From: Scolanthus callimorphus
Taxonomy: Eukaryota; Cnidaria; Anthozoa; Actiniaria; Edwardsiidae
Reading direction: 5' to 3'
Assembly: GCA_033964015.1 (NCBI GenBank)
Contig: CM066914.1
Location: 14,065,831-14,129,830, forward strand
DNA: 64,000 bases
Below the pieces are notes generated by a model. The model was not told the origin of the DNA, did not search any database, and saw nothing but the letters and a program-made list of their open reading frames with translations. Position numbers and translations under genes: made by a program. Shown here in pieces: positions 45,119 through 57,600 of this stretch. Every line of letters starts with the position of its first letter. Positions within the stretch are counted from its first letter, which is position 1.

Positions 45119-45783
45119 CTTGATGTAGTATTATACAGGTGGTCCTCTAGCACCCGTGCCGTTCCCTGGACAGAGTAACAGTGGTACCTTGGTGAACACA
45201 CGTCATAACGACCTATAAAACCACAGTGGAATCCACGGTGATCGCGAAAATACCCTGGGTCTTCGTTGCAAGTTGCTTTGGTGATCCACTCTCCCCAAAG
45301 CTCATTATCCTTCCAGTTAGCCTGAAGAACAATCGCCTCATCAAATATTTTATCTCCGGATGCTACGATATGCTCATGGAATTCTACCACGGGTATGTAT
45401 TTCCTGAGACTTTCAACGTCAAAGAATCTTTCCCAAGGGATATCGGTTTGCTCTACCGACATATTCCAGTGTTGGAGATGTTCCCAGTGGGGTAGCACCA
45501 AGATCCAGTTTTGTTTTTGTCGAAGACGGCTAATTAGATTTGCCACCCTCAAGTAAACGTCTACCCTCAGATTAAACCCTTCAACAGGAGTGACACCGTA
45601 TGTTAAGTAGCGCCTTCCCTCATCCTTGAACACAAGATCGGTTGAATTACAATAATCTTCCGGTCTTCCTTTCCCAAGCACGTCTAGAGATGTACTTGTA
45701 CCAGTGTCGAGTGAAAGGAAAAGAAAAATAATTCGAAGCGCAGTGAGCAAATTACCCATACGATGACAAATGGAAGAATCCAT
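45119..45783 (-). CDS. POFUT2-like first exon, divergent duplicate without its own downstream exons
   Basis: An uninterrupted 665-base exon from ATG 45783 to a GTAACG donor at 45119, phase 2. It encodes a hydrophobic leader (MGNLLTALRIIFLFLSLD), YGVTPVEGFNLRVDVYLRVA, WILVLPHWEHLQHW, DIPWERFFDVESLRKYIPVV and YSVQGTARVLEDHLYN. It aligns with POFUT2 exon 1 throughout but many residues differ; the catalytic-position Glu is kept, the following RR is RV. POFUT2 exon 1, after removing its two extra bases, is also 665 bases and ends in the same phase. No copy of exons 2-4 lies between this exon and POFUT2, so it may splice to the POFUT2 exons as an alternative first exon, or be an incomplete duplicate. 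Unlike POFUT2 exon 1 it has no frame break. Confidence 0.85.
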
Positions 45784-47340
45784 TCTCTACAGGCATCGAC
45801 ATCAAACGTTCTCGGTCCTTGTTGTTTTCTTTCTCAACTTTCAGGTCAAAGTTCTTCGAGCTCTTCAAGAGATTCCGTCCTCAGGTACTTTGCATACCAT
45901 ACAGTAAGGACAATAAAAAGTCGAGTAATATAAATCCTCGATGAGCTGGCGTGACTGTTGCTTGAGCTTGGGTGTATTCTTGCTGTACACTCTGCGCGGT
46001 GCAATTAACGAACTTTTTAATAAACAGGGGTGAACGCATAGCCTTGAGGCAAATCTACTTTTCAACACCAGCTTAGCAATAATAACCAGCATGCGACGTC
46101 TCACTTTGCCAGACCTTGCCAGACACAACACAAGGCCCAATGGAAATGAAAGTTCCAAGGAACGGCCACATGCCTGCCCAACATGCATCAACATGGACAG
46201 ATAACTCTCAGGACCTTGACGGCATCACTATGATCATAATTGACACAACACAGGCGCTGTTGAATTTTAAAAAATAATATGTAACCATTTCGTTTAAAGA
46301 AAGGTAAAATCGGGTGGTAAATAGATAGAAATAAGGTATGTAATCAAAGTAAACCTTTTAAAAAGAATGCCAAACAAAAATTGCGTGTGTTTCGAGTGAT
46401 GTGAGATAGCATTCTCTTGTAGGTGGTCAGCAACTTTGGCTAACCTACCTCTATTTAATATTTCATATCTTTACATATCCGTTTGTTGATATTAGCCTGA
46501 GACATTTCTTGATTTACAACATTGCGCTAATTACTTCCTGTAGGTCCCCCACCCTAAATTGTGCTAGAATAAGCCCGGGAAAACGAGCACATTTATTTTA
46601 TTTTATTTTTTACTTATTTTAGTCGCGCCTTTCACCCTATCACCGTTCCCTTCGCTTTGGGAAAACGTGCTGGCAGAGTGGGGAAGCTCGGGAAATAGTA
46701 ACTTCGTCTTTTATCGTCTACAAGATCGATTGCAAAATCGTTGGTTGCTAAGTATTGTTTAAAAACTTTTTAGGTCCGGAATCCATCAAATCGCGCCCTC
46801 TGATTGGCTTGCGAGCGGTCCGAAATCCAACGATCCACGTCACTTGTGCGCGCTGATAGGTATGCCTGGTGCGCGTCTATATTTCTGACTTTTTATGTTG
46901 TTTCAGTAAAAGCCAAAAAAAGTTGTTAGTTTTATTTACCAGTTTGCCAAACAAATAAGGCACGGTGTCGGTCCTGAACGCAAAATACTGTGACCTTCGC
47001 CTTGACCTCCATCTCAATTGACCTCTTACTTGTAAGAGCGGTCCTGCAAATACTTCAAAGTTTATTCAATTGACCTCGCTCAGTATCTTTCAAGACTTCG
47101 GTCCCGATTTCACAATCCACACCTCCTACCGGAAAATAATGTTTTATGAATATAATTTGATATCTATATAAAGGATTGACAACATTATTGACCAAGGATC
47201 AGAAACGCTTGTCATTTTGTTCTTGATGAAAAAAATATTGCCGATTGGAATTTAAAACCTGAAAACAGAAAACTAATATTAATGTTTAACTCGAAACTAA
47301 TTTCATCACCTTGTTAATTTTCTTTATATTTCTCTCTCTT
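45784..47340. other. Region without recognised gene
   Basis: Upstream of the POFUT2-like exon, so it should contain that exon's promoter if it is used. I see only AT-rich sequence and short ORFs without family resemblance. Confidence 0.4.
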
Positions 47341-47342
47341 GA

Positions 47343-47360
47343 ATTTTGGCGCGCCAAAAT
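47343..47360. promoter_or_regulatory. Perfect 18-base palindrome with two overlapping E2F-type sites
   Basis: ATTTTGGCGCGCCAAAAT is fully self-complementary and contains TTTTGGCGC on both strands, the E2F/DP consensus (known). A second GGCGCGCC follows at 47366-47373. It lies about 500 bases upstream of the small spliced candidate at 47865. Binding is inferred. Confidence 0.45.
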
Positions 47361-47864
47361 ATACTGGCGCGCCCCCCTTAATTGTTGCATGTTCGATCAA
47401 AAGCCTAATCGATAGAAAATCGATTCCACACGAACTCAATCAATCCAAAATCGATTTGCCCTACTGCGCAGTCGCAGCCACATCGGGAAATTTTTTAGCT
47501 GGGGGATCTTTTCGTGATGGCTAGGAAATTTTCTCTAGATTCGTGAATTACGATAAAGTGCTCGTTAAAACTGCTTTAGCTACTCCTGAGCGGCAACTTT
47601 TTACCAATCAAGCTTTTTAACAAGGATTTGTTAGTATTCGGGAACAATTTCTGCTTGCGTCGATGTTTTGTTTTTGGTGCTCAAGTCAATGGACTTGTAC
47701 TGGCAAAAAACCTGTATTCTCTAAGTTTAATAGTTAAAAGGATTTTTTACTTTAAAAAAGCCTATGCCAGGCGTTTTTTAGTAGGGTTTTGGCTATTTCT
47801 TCGATTTGTTTAGGTTTACGTTTTAAGCTTCTTTGTTGTAGACACTATTTGGATATTTGAGTAA

Positions 47865-50800
47865 AATGGCAAGACAGATTCCCCAGCCAGAACTAGAAGT
47901 TCGAGGAGAGGTAAACAAAGTTTTAAGGTCACTCCAATTCCCTAAATCTCAGCTGATTTCAGGGGAATTTAGCCCAGGATGATCTAAAGAGGTGACAATG
48001 GTGATCGTACGGTAAGTTTCATCCAAAGTAAATGAAAGCTCTGGGCTAGAGTGTGTAATACAATCTACTCCATTTTGTTTTAGGAACAATCAAAATTACA
48101 TCTAGGGGAGGAGTGGGGCACCTTGAATTTGTAATGGTGGAGGGGGAGGGGAGAACAGCTCTTTTTATTCTACATAGCAGCAAAGCAGGCACTTTGTAGA
48201 CTGTTTTGAACTAAAGCATTAAAATTGTAAAGAAGCTTTTAAAGTAAAGAATTTAATTTCATTGACTTTTGGCTATTATTTTTATTTTGAGTGTCCTGAA
48301 TATCATTAATCTTTTCTTGCACAAAAAATTAACCAGACAAATATTTTTGTAACTACATGCTCAATCAATTCACAAATGTGTTGAGCAAGTTGCTAACTAG
48401 CGCCGAACAATTCCCTAGAAGGAATTCTACCAAGGTGCTCAGTTTTTCACCATTTGTATGATTTTGCTTTAAATGAGCCATACGTTTAATCAAAACTCAG
48501 CACCTTGGTGGATTTTCTTCTAGGAAATTGTTTGGCGCTATTAGCAACTTGCTCAACACATTTGCAAATTGATTGAGCAGTTGATAATCAATATTGCAAT
48601 TTTGTTCAGCAATGTTGCAAAGTTGTGAGGAAACAAACATCCAGTTTGACTGTAAAAAGTATACATCTTTCCATGTCAATTTTTTTTCTAGGATGTCCTC
48701 AAATATCTGACTCAAAAACTATGGACTCTATAAACTTTTCTTATAACTCTCATAACTACCCTTAACAATACTTTATTGACTTCCTGTGCTTTGTTTTGGA
48801 GATATTGCTGATTCGTTTTGCATAAAAACATGTCTCATTAGACTGAAAAAAACATTTGAAAATTTGTTAAATTGTTGTTTTCATATTCCAATGCAAACAA
48901 AGAAAATCATTGGCTGTTTTTCTTTTGAAATATATTAAAATTATGATTTTCTCCAAACTATGAAATTTACCTACAATCTTGGTGCACATGAAGTTTGCAC
49001 AAAAATAGAGGCTTACTGTAAACATTCCCTGCATATTATCTATTTAACACAAAAGGAATATATCAAACATAGTTAAAACTTTGTAGAGTTACCAGTTTCC
49101 TACCCATAACTATGGTACCCATAACTGCTAACGTTGATTGTTTGGACTTGAAACACAGACATCTTGGCGATGTGATTTAATTTTCTTTCATGTTGATTGG
49201 CCATTGACGGAAGGCACATTTGACAGGTATTTTCTAGACAATCAGCTCACAATAAACTTGAAATCAGACACTAAAACCTGCATTTTTAAGTCCAAACAAA
49301 AAATTATGCCACTCATGGTAGCTCAAAAATGATGGTAATGAAATTCTATTTGAGGCACCAGAAAAATTTCCACTGGTGGAAAAAGATCTGTAATAGATAT
49401 GCCCGGGGGAGGGGGGTATTTGAAGGTTAAAATGGTAGGGATAACCATCGAGAAGCCCAAATTTCTACCCTAAAATACCGAATTTCTTTGGCATACCATT
49501 CGTACAAAGAACCCTAAAAAATACCGGATCACCGATTTTAACCCCTAAAAAAATATGACGGTTATGTATCATCCGAATATAGGGTGTACCTTCCTGACAG
49601 ATTGCATGTCCTACTTTTTAGGAGTTGATATTAGTACTTGGATACAAATAAGGGGTTTGAAAGAGATCTCCTGGTGTACACCAAGTTTTAATTGTGAGTA
49701 ACCTATGTGCACAAAAGCATTTAGTTAAAAATACTTATGTTGCTTGTGCATGCACAATAAGCATGTGTTGGCTGACCAAAAACTTTGAAGCCCATATTGG
49801 CCCTTCAAGTGCAAAGTAGATATATTCAGGGGTACAGTATTTTATAATAATGTGTGTTTCCAAAAATTATCCATACTCCCCCTATGGAAGGGATTGGAAA
49901 TTCCGGAGGGGTGGGGTTGGGGGGTCAATTTACCTGGTCTTTTCCATACAAATACTGTATTTTTCTTCGGAAATTCCAGAGGGGTGGGGGGGTCATTTCT
50001 CAACACCCTTCCATGGGGGGGTGGTATGGATATTTTTTGGAAACATACAATGGAGATTTTGTTACATATCATATCTTTTTACACAGCTTTTTTCTATGAT
50101 TATTGAATTCGATTGAATGTTGTAGTTATAAGTAAAAATAATTATTATAACTACTATTAATGTATCAAGATTATTTAGCTTGTGAGGGTTTAAACATTTG
50201 GCATTTCCCAATGAAAACATACATTTTTGGGGATGGATATTTGTGGAATTTTAGATTATAGGATTTAATGATATATAGGATATGTGATTCAACACTTTTC
50301 TCTCAAGTAACTTGTAACACCGCACTCTTATAACTCTCTAGAATGCTCCAAAGGAAAGTGAAATTGGAAAAATGGTTGGGAGCTACAAATTTATAAGGTT
50401 GTTTCTTTTACATAATTTCCTTTTAGACTAAATATTCAGTTTGTGTCATAACTGAATTCCATTTTCTTTACAAATATTCAAACTATATTAACGGCATAAT
50501 TTCGATTTGACATTTCAATTTATTTTCTCTGAAGCCTGGCGTCAAAATTCCTTCTGCTTTTCGCGGGAATATTTGTTTTGTTTTGGCCTGTTTGTCATTC
50601 CCGCGATACTGTTTCACAGCAGTATTCCAAACATTCTCGAACAGTTTCGCAAGAAATAGGACTGCCATTAACCCGATCTCAATAAAAAAAAGCTTTTCTG
50701 AAATTTTAATGCTTATGGAACGTTTTCCGTTGGGTTCGTGTGGTAGATTTTGCGTTTTAGCGTTATTTTGCTTATTCATATCCGCTGATTATTGAATTCT

Positions 50801-50926
50801 CCTAAAACTCAATATATTCTCACTTGCATACTAGCGAACTCCCAGTCGGACTGAGCGTCGTTTTTCTGTTCTTATTCTTGCTAATTTTTTTCCTTTTTCT
50901 TGTAGAATTGTTTGGCAAATCGGGTG
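47865..50926 (+). CDS. Candidate small spliced gene, three short exons
   Basis: Exon 47865-47910 (MARQIPQPELEVRGE, donor GTAAAC), exon 50342-50397 (NAPKESEIGKMVGSYKFIR, weak donor GTTGTT), exon from 50906 (IVWQIG, then TGA at 50925-50927 if not spliced again at 50924). Phases fit, giving only about 40 aa. I do not recognise the protein. The high charge and clean phases are suggestive, but short exons can be joined by chance; more exons may follow. Confidence 0.25.
48358..48579. mobile_element. Palindromic MITE
   Basis: 222 bases: TGCTCAATCAATTCACAAAT at the left and its near-inverse ending GATTGAGCA at the right. The arms continue inwards through GTTGAGCAAGTTGCTAA and ACCAAGGTGCT. Non-coding. 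Confidence 0.82.
49128..49275. repeat. Dispersed repeat, copy of the 35975 family
   Basis: Shares TGTTGATTGGCCATTGACGG, GGAAGGCACATTTGACAG and AATCAGCTCAC with 35975-36135. Confidence 0.55.
49390..49590. repeat. Dispersed element, copy of the 25180 family
   Basis: GGTAGGGATAACCATCGAGA, CCCTAAAAAATACCGGATCA and CCCCTAAAAAAATATGACGG match 25180-25462. Confidence 0.65.
49853..50046. mobile_element. Palindromic MITE with G-rich centre
   Basis: TGTTTCCAAAAATTATCCATACTCCCCC at the left is inverted at the right as GGTATGGATATTTTTTGGAAACA (each given in part). Internal GGAAATTCCGGAGGGGTGGG and its near-copy, plus AAATACTGTATTT. Related to 20220-20460 and 34443-34560. Confidence 0.7.
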
Positions 50927-50929
50927 AGG

Positions 50930-51620
50930 ATTGCTTTTATAAGCTTTGAGGCGAAAATGGAGGTGTGTTCGACGAAATAATAACAGACATAAATATTTCC
51001 GGTTGATCAACTTATGGATTCTCCCGAGTGAAGTAGCCCGAAGATCCGCATCATCGATTATTAACCAATCAGCAATGCGCTTCTATAGGGTGGTGATGGT
51101 ATTGATGCAATCGCCTAGAGGATATTTTTGCACGCGGATTCTCCTTGTACAAGAACTCAGTGGATTCTCCTGCCGCCATTTTGAGCAGCAGGATAGCGTT
51201 CAAACTTTCGCTTAGAAGAAGACCCTCTGGATTCTTGGATTCAAAGAAAATATCGTCAAAGGCTGCGATAGGTATCCATCTTGAGCTTTTGGTGGTTTTT
51301 CGGTGATGTGGAGAAGTATCAAGGCGGAAATTCGCTTTGGAAAATTTGATGTTTTTGCATATATCAAGGTATTTCTTGGTGTGTTCTAAAGCGAGGGATT
51401 AGAACACGCTCTGTCGAGACGTGGCGGTCACGTGCTTTTGTCGCTAAAAAAACGATTCCTCCCCTTTACTTGTCTAACTTCGAAAAATTGTCAATTTGGA
51501 GCAAAGTGTACCAGATTCTCCATATTCTGGCGATTTTAACAGTCGATATCTTCTTGGAAAATGCGTTCTTCGGGGACGTGTTTTCATCGCCCGTGTTCAT
51601 TGTGAAGGAAAGTATGGTCG
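50930..51620. promoter_or_regulatory. Probable KANSL1 promoter and 5' UTR region
   Basis: The 690 bases before the KANSL1 ATG. The second half is less AT-rich and contains a palindromic E-box CACGTG near 51429. No start site can be read from sequence alone. Confidence 0.35.
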
Positions 51621-54600
51621 ATGGCGCAAATGGCTCCAGCGCTTACCGAGGCAAACGCGTCTCCCGGGTCGTCGAGAAAGAATTCTGTGGATCGGTGCTA
51701 CTCGTCGACTGTTCCGGAGGAACTTAAACAAGGCAGCCTTAGTTCAGGAGTTGATTTGAAGCTGCTTTCTCGGAACGGTCTCGTACGACTGCTCGAAGAT
51801 ACAGATAGTAGTAATAACATTACAAATACAAACGGAGCTATTCGAGAGGAGCCGTCGCGCTTCTTTTCCACACCCAAAACAACTAAACGCAACGACGAAA
51901 CTCTGAAAATAACGGACATGCCAAACGGGCTTGGTGATGGGGATTTTAGCAAAGTGGTGGAAAGCATGGCGAAGACATCGAACACCGCCATCGACAGTCA
52001 GAATCGAAAGCCCGCCATACCGAGTGATCCCTCTCAGCGAGCATGTGCTTCGAGTACAACTACGGCAAGACCGGCGGGTGCATGTAATATTGAGAGCGAA
52101 AATGTGGAAGACAGTCGAATAACACAACATCCAGTGGCCACGATCGATTCAAGGAAGGCAGTTATTTCCAAGAGAACGATCAGAGCGATCGAGCAACAAG
52201 CTCGGTTGGAAAACCGTGCGAAAAAACTCGAGAAACGCCTCCGGAGACTACAAACGCGGCAAATCGCGGGCCATGTGCAGCACCAGTTGAGCGGGATTAT
52301 TAATCAACAGAGGGAGAAGAACGAAATAGCGAGTTGTTCGACGAAACAAGGAGGCCATTTGACATCTGGCGATCTTTTCGTTGGAAAAAAGGCCGATTCT
52401 AGGGATGGTTTAGCGAAGGAACCGGTGTCATCGAATACATTACAGTCTTTGGAAAGTGACAAGAGTGTAACAGCGAAGGGATCTAGAAACGCTTCATCGA
52501 ACAATGATTGCGACGAGAACAAGTTCGAAAATGCGATCAAATATTCCCCGGATAGTGTCAACAAGACGATCCGAATTGCTCTGATAGAAGAAAAACAAAA
52601 ATACGAAGCGGAAAGTTTGTCAGAAGGCCTTAGAGCGCATGTAGAGCATTTGGAAGCGATGTACGATTCCGATGCTACTGAAGCGAGTTCAGGAGACGAA
52701 AGCGAAGATGAGGACTACTTATCGAGTTCACTTCATAGCAAAACGTGAGTACGATCGCTCTCAAATGTACCGTACTTCATTTCTATAACATCGATTGTCT
52801 GAATTGGAGAAAACATCAGTTCAACCCAATGATCAGTTTCTTTGATCTAGGGATACGGTATATTGAGCAATAACTACAAGAGGAAAATTGTGCTTCCTAC
52901 CAAAGTCCCCATGGACGAGCCAGCTTATGTAATACGATTTTTTATTGGAAATAATCTTAGTGGGAGTGAGAATTTGAGCTTCAAATGAATTACGCTATCT
53001 TATAAATTCGAAATCCCCACCGTGGTCGTCGGATAGGTTTTGAAATAAGCGATCGGTGCTAAAAATCTTGTCGATTAGTTTCCTAGTCGGTGACATTTTA
53101 AATTTCCCACGCATAGAGCACAATACAGCCTTTCGGATTTTAAGCGTGAAGATTATTTGTGAAATTATTTTTACACGGAGGCTGATTTTTCCATTGAAGA
53201 TTGTTTTCAGTTGCTTCCCTTGAAGAATTGAATAGGATCATTCAATTTCCCACTTCAATATATTTCCTCCTTTCATAATTGTTGATATTTTGATCTTCAC
53301 ATTTTTCAGTTTCGTTTTCAGTTTTCATTTATTATTTCAACAGATGCACGTTACAGATTTTTTTTTTTCGAGTAACTGAGTTGTCAGACGATTTGAAATG
53401 CTTCCCACAAAATTGCATGATTTCCCTAGTGCATGTGAATTATTGAAATTGTACGAACTTGTAAAGACACAGGAATCACACCCTGGAATCATTTCACATC
53501 CTTGAATTTATATATTAGTCGCATTTAGGGTGCTTGTTATATTTGTATGATTTTGACACTGTTTGAATGGCTAGGTAATTTGGCCATTTTGTGTGAAACA
53601 TTCTCAACTGCCAGTTGAGGATTTGTATTTTGTTGAAGTGCAAGCTAAATCATGCATATTTAATTTTGTGTGGTTAGCAAATGTTCCAGAAAAAGTCTCT
53701 TGTACAACTCCTAAATATTAAACAAAACACTACTACTGATATGTGTAAAAAATATAGATCTCGTTGCAAATGTGCCTTCAGTGCATGGACGAACAAATTC
53801 CACAAGGAAGTAATTTATCTGTAGATGATTATATTTCCACTGATCATGTTTCCTGTCCCTATGAATGAGTTAGGATGCAGTTGTGTTGTTATTGTTTGCA
53901 TTGTGACCAAGCGACAATAATTAGGTGCCTACAGTTTAGGCTATACCACAATTTATTCATTTAACAGAATATTTCTTGAGATTTGACTCAATAATTTCAG
54001 TTTACAGGCAGATAAATCACAAATTTAGCTATATGCCCCATTGATTAAATGGATCAAAATCATGTTTTGTGCTTGCTTAAAATGTCTTTGTTACAGATGA
54101 CTGATTTGGTGGGTCTATTTTGGCATCTTTTTCAAAGCAGGCACACTCTGTTTTGTAACATGCAATGTTTACTGTCATTTGTGCATGTGTAATATAGATT
54201 TGAAAAAAAAGCAGAATTGAGCTTTTAAGATTCAATGATTTCTGATACCGTATTTACCCGTATATAAGACACACTTTTTTCACTCCAAAATGACCTTCAA
54301 AATCGGGGTGCGTCTTATACACGGAACATCACTTTTGGGAATTTGCATAACAACCAATACAAAAGATCCTTTACAAATTTGCTGATTCATGGTTGTGTGT
54401 TTCGGTTGCACATAATAAAGCTAGGATTTCGATCCGTGAAACGTGCCAGCAGGCGCTGGAGGCTGTTTTATTGCAAAATTCTCGGAGTTCGTAGTCGCGA
54501 GCGCCATTTTGGATTTTGTCACTCGGCCCAGGACGCACGTCCAAAAATCCAAGATGGCGCTCGTCGGCACTCGCGACTAGGAACTCCGGGATTTTTGCGA

Positions 54601-57600
54601 TAAAATCAGCCTGTAAATGCCTGCTAGAAGGCTACAATGCATAGAAATATTAGCACAACTATTTAAATTTTGCGTGAAATCGTGTTTACCACAAGATTTA
54701 TCTCAAACAAACAAAATAAAATGAAGAAACAGTTGGAATATTTTACTCATCTGTTCGTGGCGTAAAACATTTGCCCTCATGTTTATATTGTCATTTTCAT
54801 TTACTGCCAGTCTATTTCTCATGCGATTTCTTTATGGAAGTGCTGTTGCACGAAATACAAATTGAAAATCTTTAGAAATTGATTTTTTTGCCAAAATGAC
54901 CTCAAATTCAAGGTGCGTCTTATATACGGGTGCGTCTTATATACGGGTAAATACGGTACCTTAACCACCATCTGGCCTTCAGTTGCAGAAAAGTTATTAA
55001 GGAACCTGTTTGTATATCTCAGGGATAGTTTCAGGATATAATGTTGTTATAATCCTATTTTTGCTGGTGTTGTTTCTGTAAGCTAACACTCCAATTTCCT
55101 TGTAAACAGGTCAAAGTATTTGAGGAAACAGTATTTGTGTGAAAAGGTGAAATTGCTTCTCAGTGGTCATGGCTTCAATCACAAATAATCAACCTTGAGA
55201 GACAAATCCGTCGCTACGAAGATTTGCACAGAAGTGTTCGACTTGCAAAACAGCCTGTAAAACTCCAATCACCAGTGTCATTTCTCGAAGTGAAGAATTC
55301 AACATCGCCTTACATGGGGAGCATGCCTTGTGGACAACCACTATTAAACAACCTCCCACCTAAATCTCCACAGACAGAATTAAAAAGCATCTTTAAAGAA
55401 CCTGAAAATCATTTAAGGAATGGCGTGAAGAAGGATTTGTTACAGGAGTCTGCAGTAGATGACAGTGAAACTTCTTTCAAGAAATTGCGTACTAAACTGT
55501 TGAAGAATGATACCAATGATAACAAGTACTCTGTTCATGTTTCCAATGGGGATATCTTACAGTGTGCAAGAACTAGAGCGGCATACCCTGTCACTCGTCG
55601 GCCACTGGTTCGCTTGCCATGGATGCAGTTAAAATGCAAGTCAAAGAAGTCCTTCTGCCAGTGTTCTTTGCCTGAAACTCGTTGTCTGTCCTGCTGCAGA
55701 CTGAGCAAGACAATACCAGTCACAGATGCTGCCCAGCGCAAGGCAGAAAGGGTGGCTTTGCTTGATCAGTCCTTCCATCCTGTGCTTTCATACAACACAG
55801 GTAAAATTTTGTTAAACATCCACTTAGTTATATGCATTATTGCAGAAAGTTGCTGATGGTTATGAGATGTTAATGGACAAAACGTTATGAACAAAAATCT
55901 AATGCATGAGATTAGAATATATTACTCTGTTTGAGTCAAGAGCAACAAAAGTATTCACAGCCTAGAAAAAATATAATAATGACTAGAATAATGATTTACA
56001 GACCTGCACTGCTGTGATGAGCAAATATTGGAAGTTAAAAAGCTTACATTGTGAAATTTCTGCCAGGAACTCATTACTTAGGTGCCTTACTTTATTTTTT
56101 GGGGCATTTTCTGTAACTTGAAAAGATCATTCATAGTCAGAAAATAATAAAGGCGACAAAATAAAAAATAATGAAAAGTCATTACTGCTTCCCTAAATTT
56201 TCAATCTTGAATATTGCATCTGACAAAAGGTGATTGGAATAAACCATAAAACCTGCATTGATTAGAAGAATATGTCTGCTGAATTAAAGGGATTTTGTTT
56301 TAAAAGTAACACATTAATAACAAGGTGGAAGCTATATTAAAGGGGTGTTCACTGTTTAGGGTTTGTTTTCCCTTCAGAAATACCTCTTCAGTTTCACTTT
56401 GGATCGCTGCTAAAGAAGGGAGGATTTGAGTCGAGGACTCAGCCTACCAAGCCGCAGCCAATCAAGGCAACCTCACGAATCGACAAAAAGTGAGTGTCTT
56501 TGTGTATGTATGCCCTTGAATTTGGTGTAAGCCTAATTCAACAAAGCTTTCTTTTGGTGATGCCTGGTTGAGTGCTAGTCAATGAAATAGGCTATGGTCT
56601 GGTAGTTACTTTAATTCCGCCACAGACTAGTGACCATGTTAAAATGTAAATATTTTAGTGTTACTCTGTTTATGTTAGCAATTAATACAATGAGAGCAAC
56701 AAAGTCATTTAAACAATTTTGATCTTTGAATAGGGATTTTGTTTATTTTTGCAGTACGTTTTGTGCTTAAAGATTCTTTGGGTTTCAAATAATTTATATA
56801 GTTTCTTTTAAAATTGAATGGGACAACAACTAGAGGGTGGATGTCTACCCCCCCAGCCACCACGGCTGGAAACCAAGCTACAACCAAGTTTGCTTTGTTG
56901 AAATGGAATGTTTAAATGGCTGGTAATAACCATTCTACCTTCTTGTTGAATGCATACCGGTAGCTCAAATTTCTGCCTTACCACTCTGCTGAAAATACCT
57001 TTCATAATGCAAATTGACATTAGCAACCTTTTGTGTTATATTAGAATGCAGTTGCTATAATATATGTGTACTGAATCTAAAAACGTTCTGCAAAATTCGG
57101 GGGTACTATTTAGTGGTGTATTCGGTGTGGTAGCTCATATTTTTTTTAGCATGAACAGCACAATAACCTCTGATGCTTGCATTGTGTTTCTAAAAAAGTC
57201 ATGAAGTGCTTGTGACGATATAGCAGCTGATTCAACATTTTTTTGCATTTAAAGGCTTCTTTCTACACTCCAAGAAGCAATAGAAATTTGATGTTGCAAC
57301 AATGACTTTTTCCTAGACTTAGATTATCATTTACCTTCCAAAGTCTGAAGCAATTACTGATCATCATTCGGCAGCCTCTTAACTATTTATTTTCTATTTT
57401 CCTTGTTGATCAAAGATACTCCAGGACTTATGGTGTGTCCACACTTGTGAAATAAACAAGTTTCATTAAACATTCAGAACTCAAAACTTGAAACCTCAAA
57501 TGTCACTGCAGTAGATATTACTAGAGGCAAACAACACCTTGGCAGTTGTGATGTTTCACAAGAGGTGCAAATGGACGGGATCAATTTAGAAACAAACATA

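Noticed and set aside
45865..46194. 109-aa minus-strand ORF upstream of the POFUT2-like exon
   Set aside because: No recognisable domain, unusual composition, and no splice pattern linking it to a neighbour.
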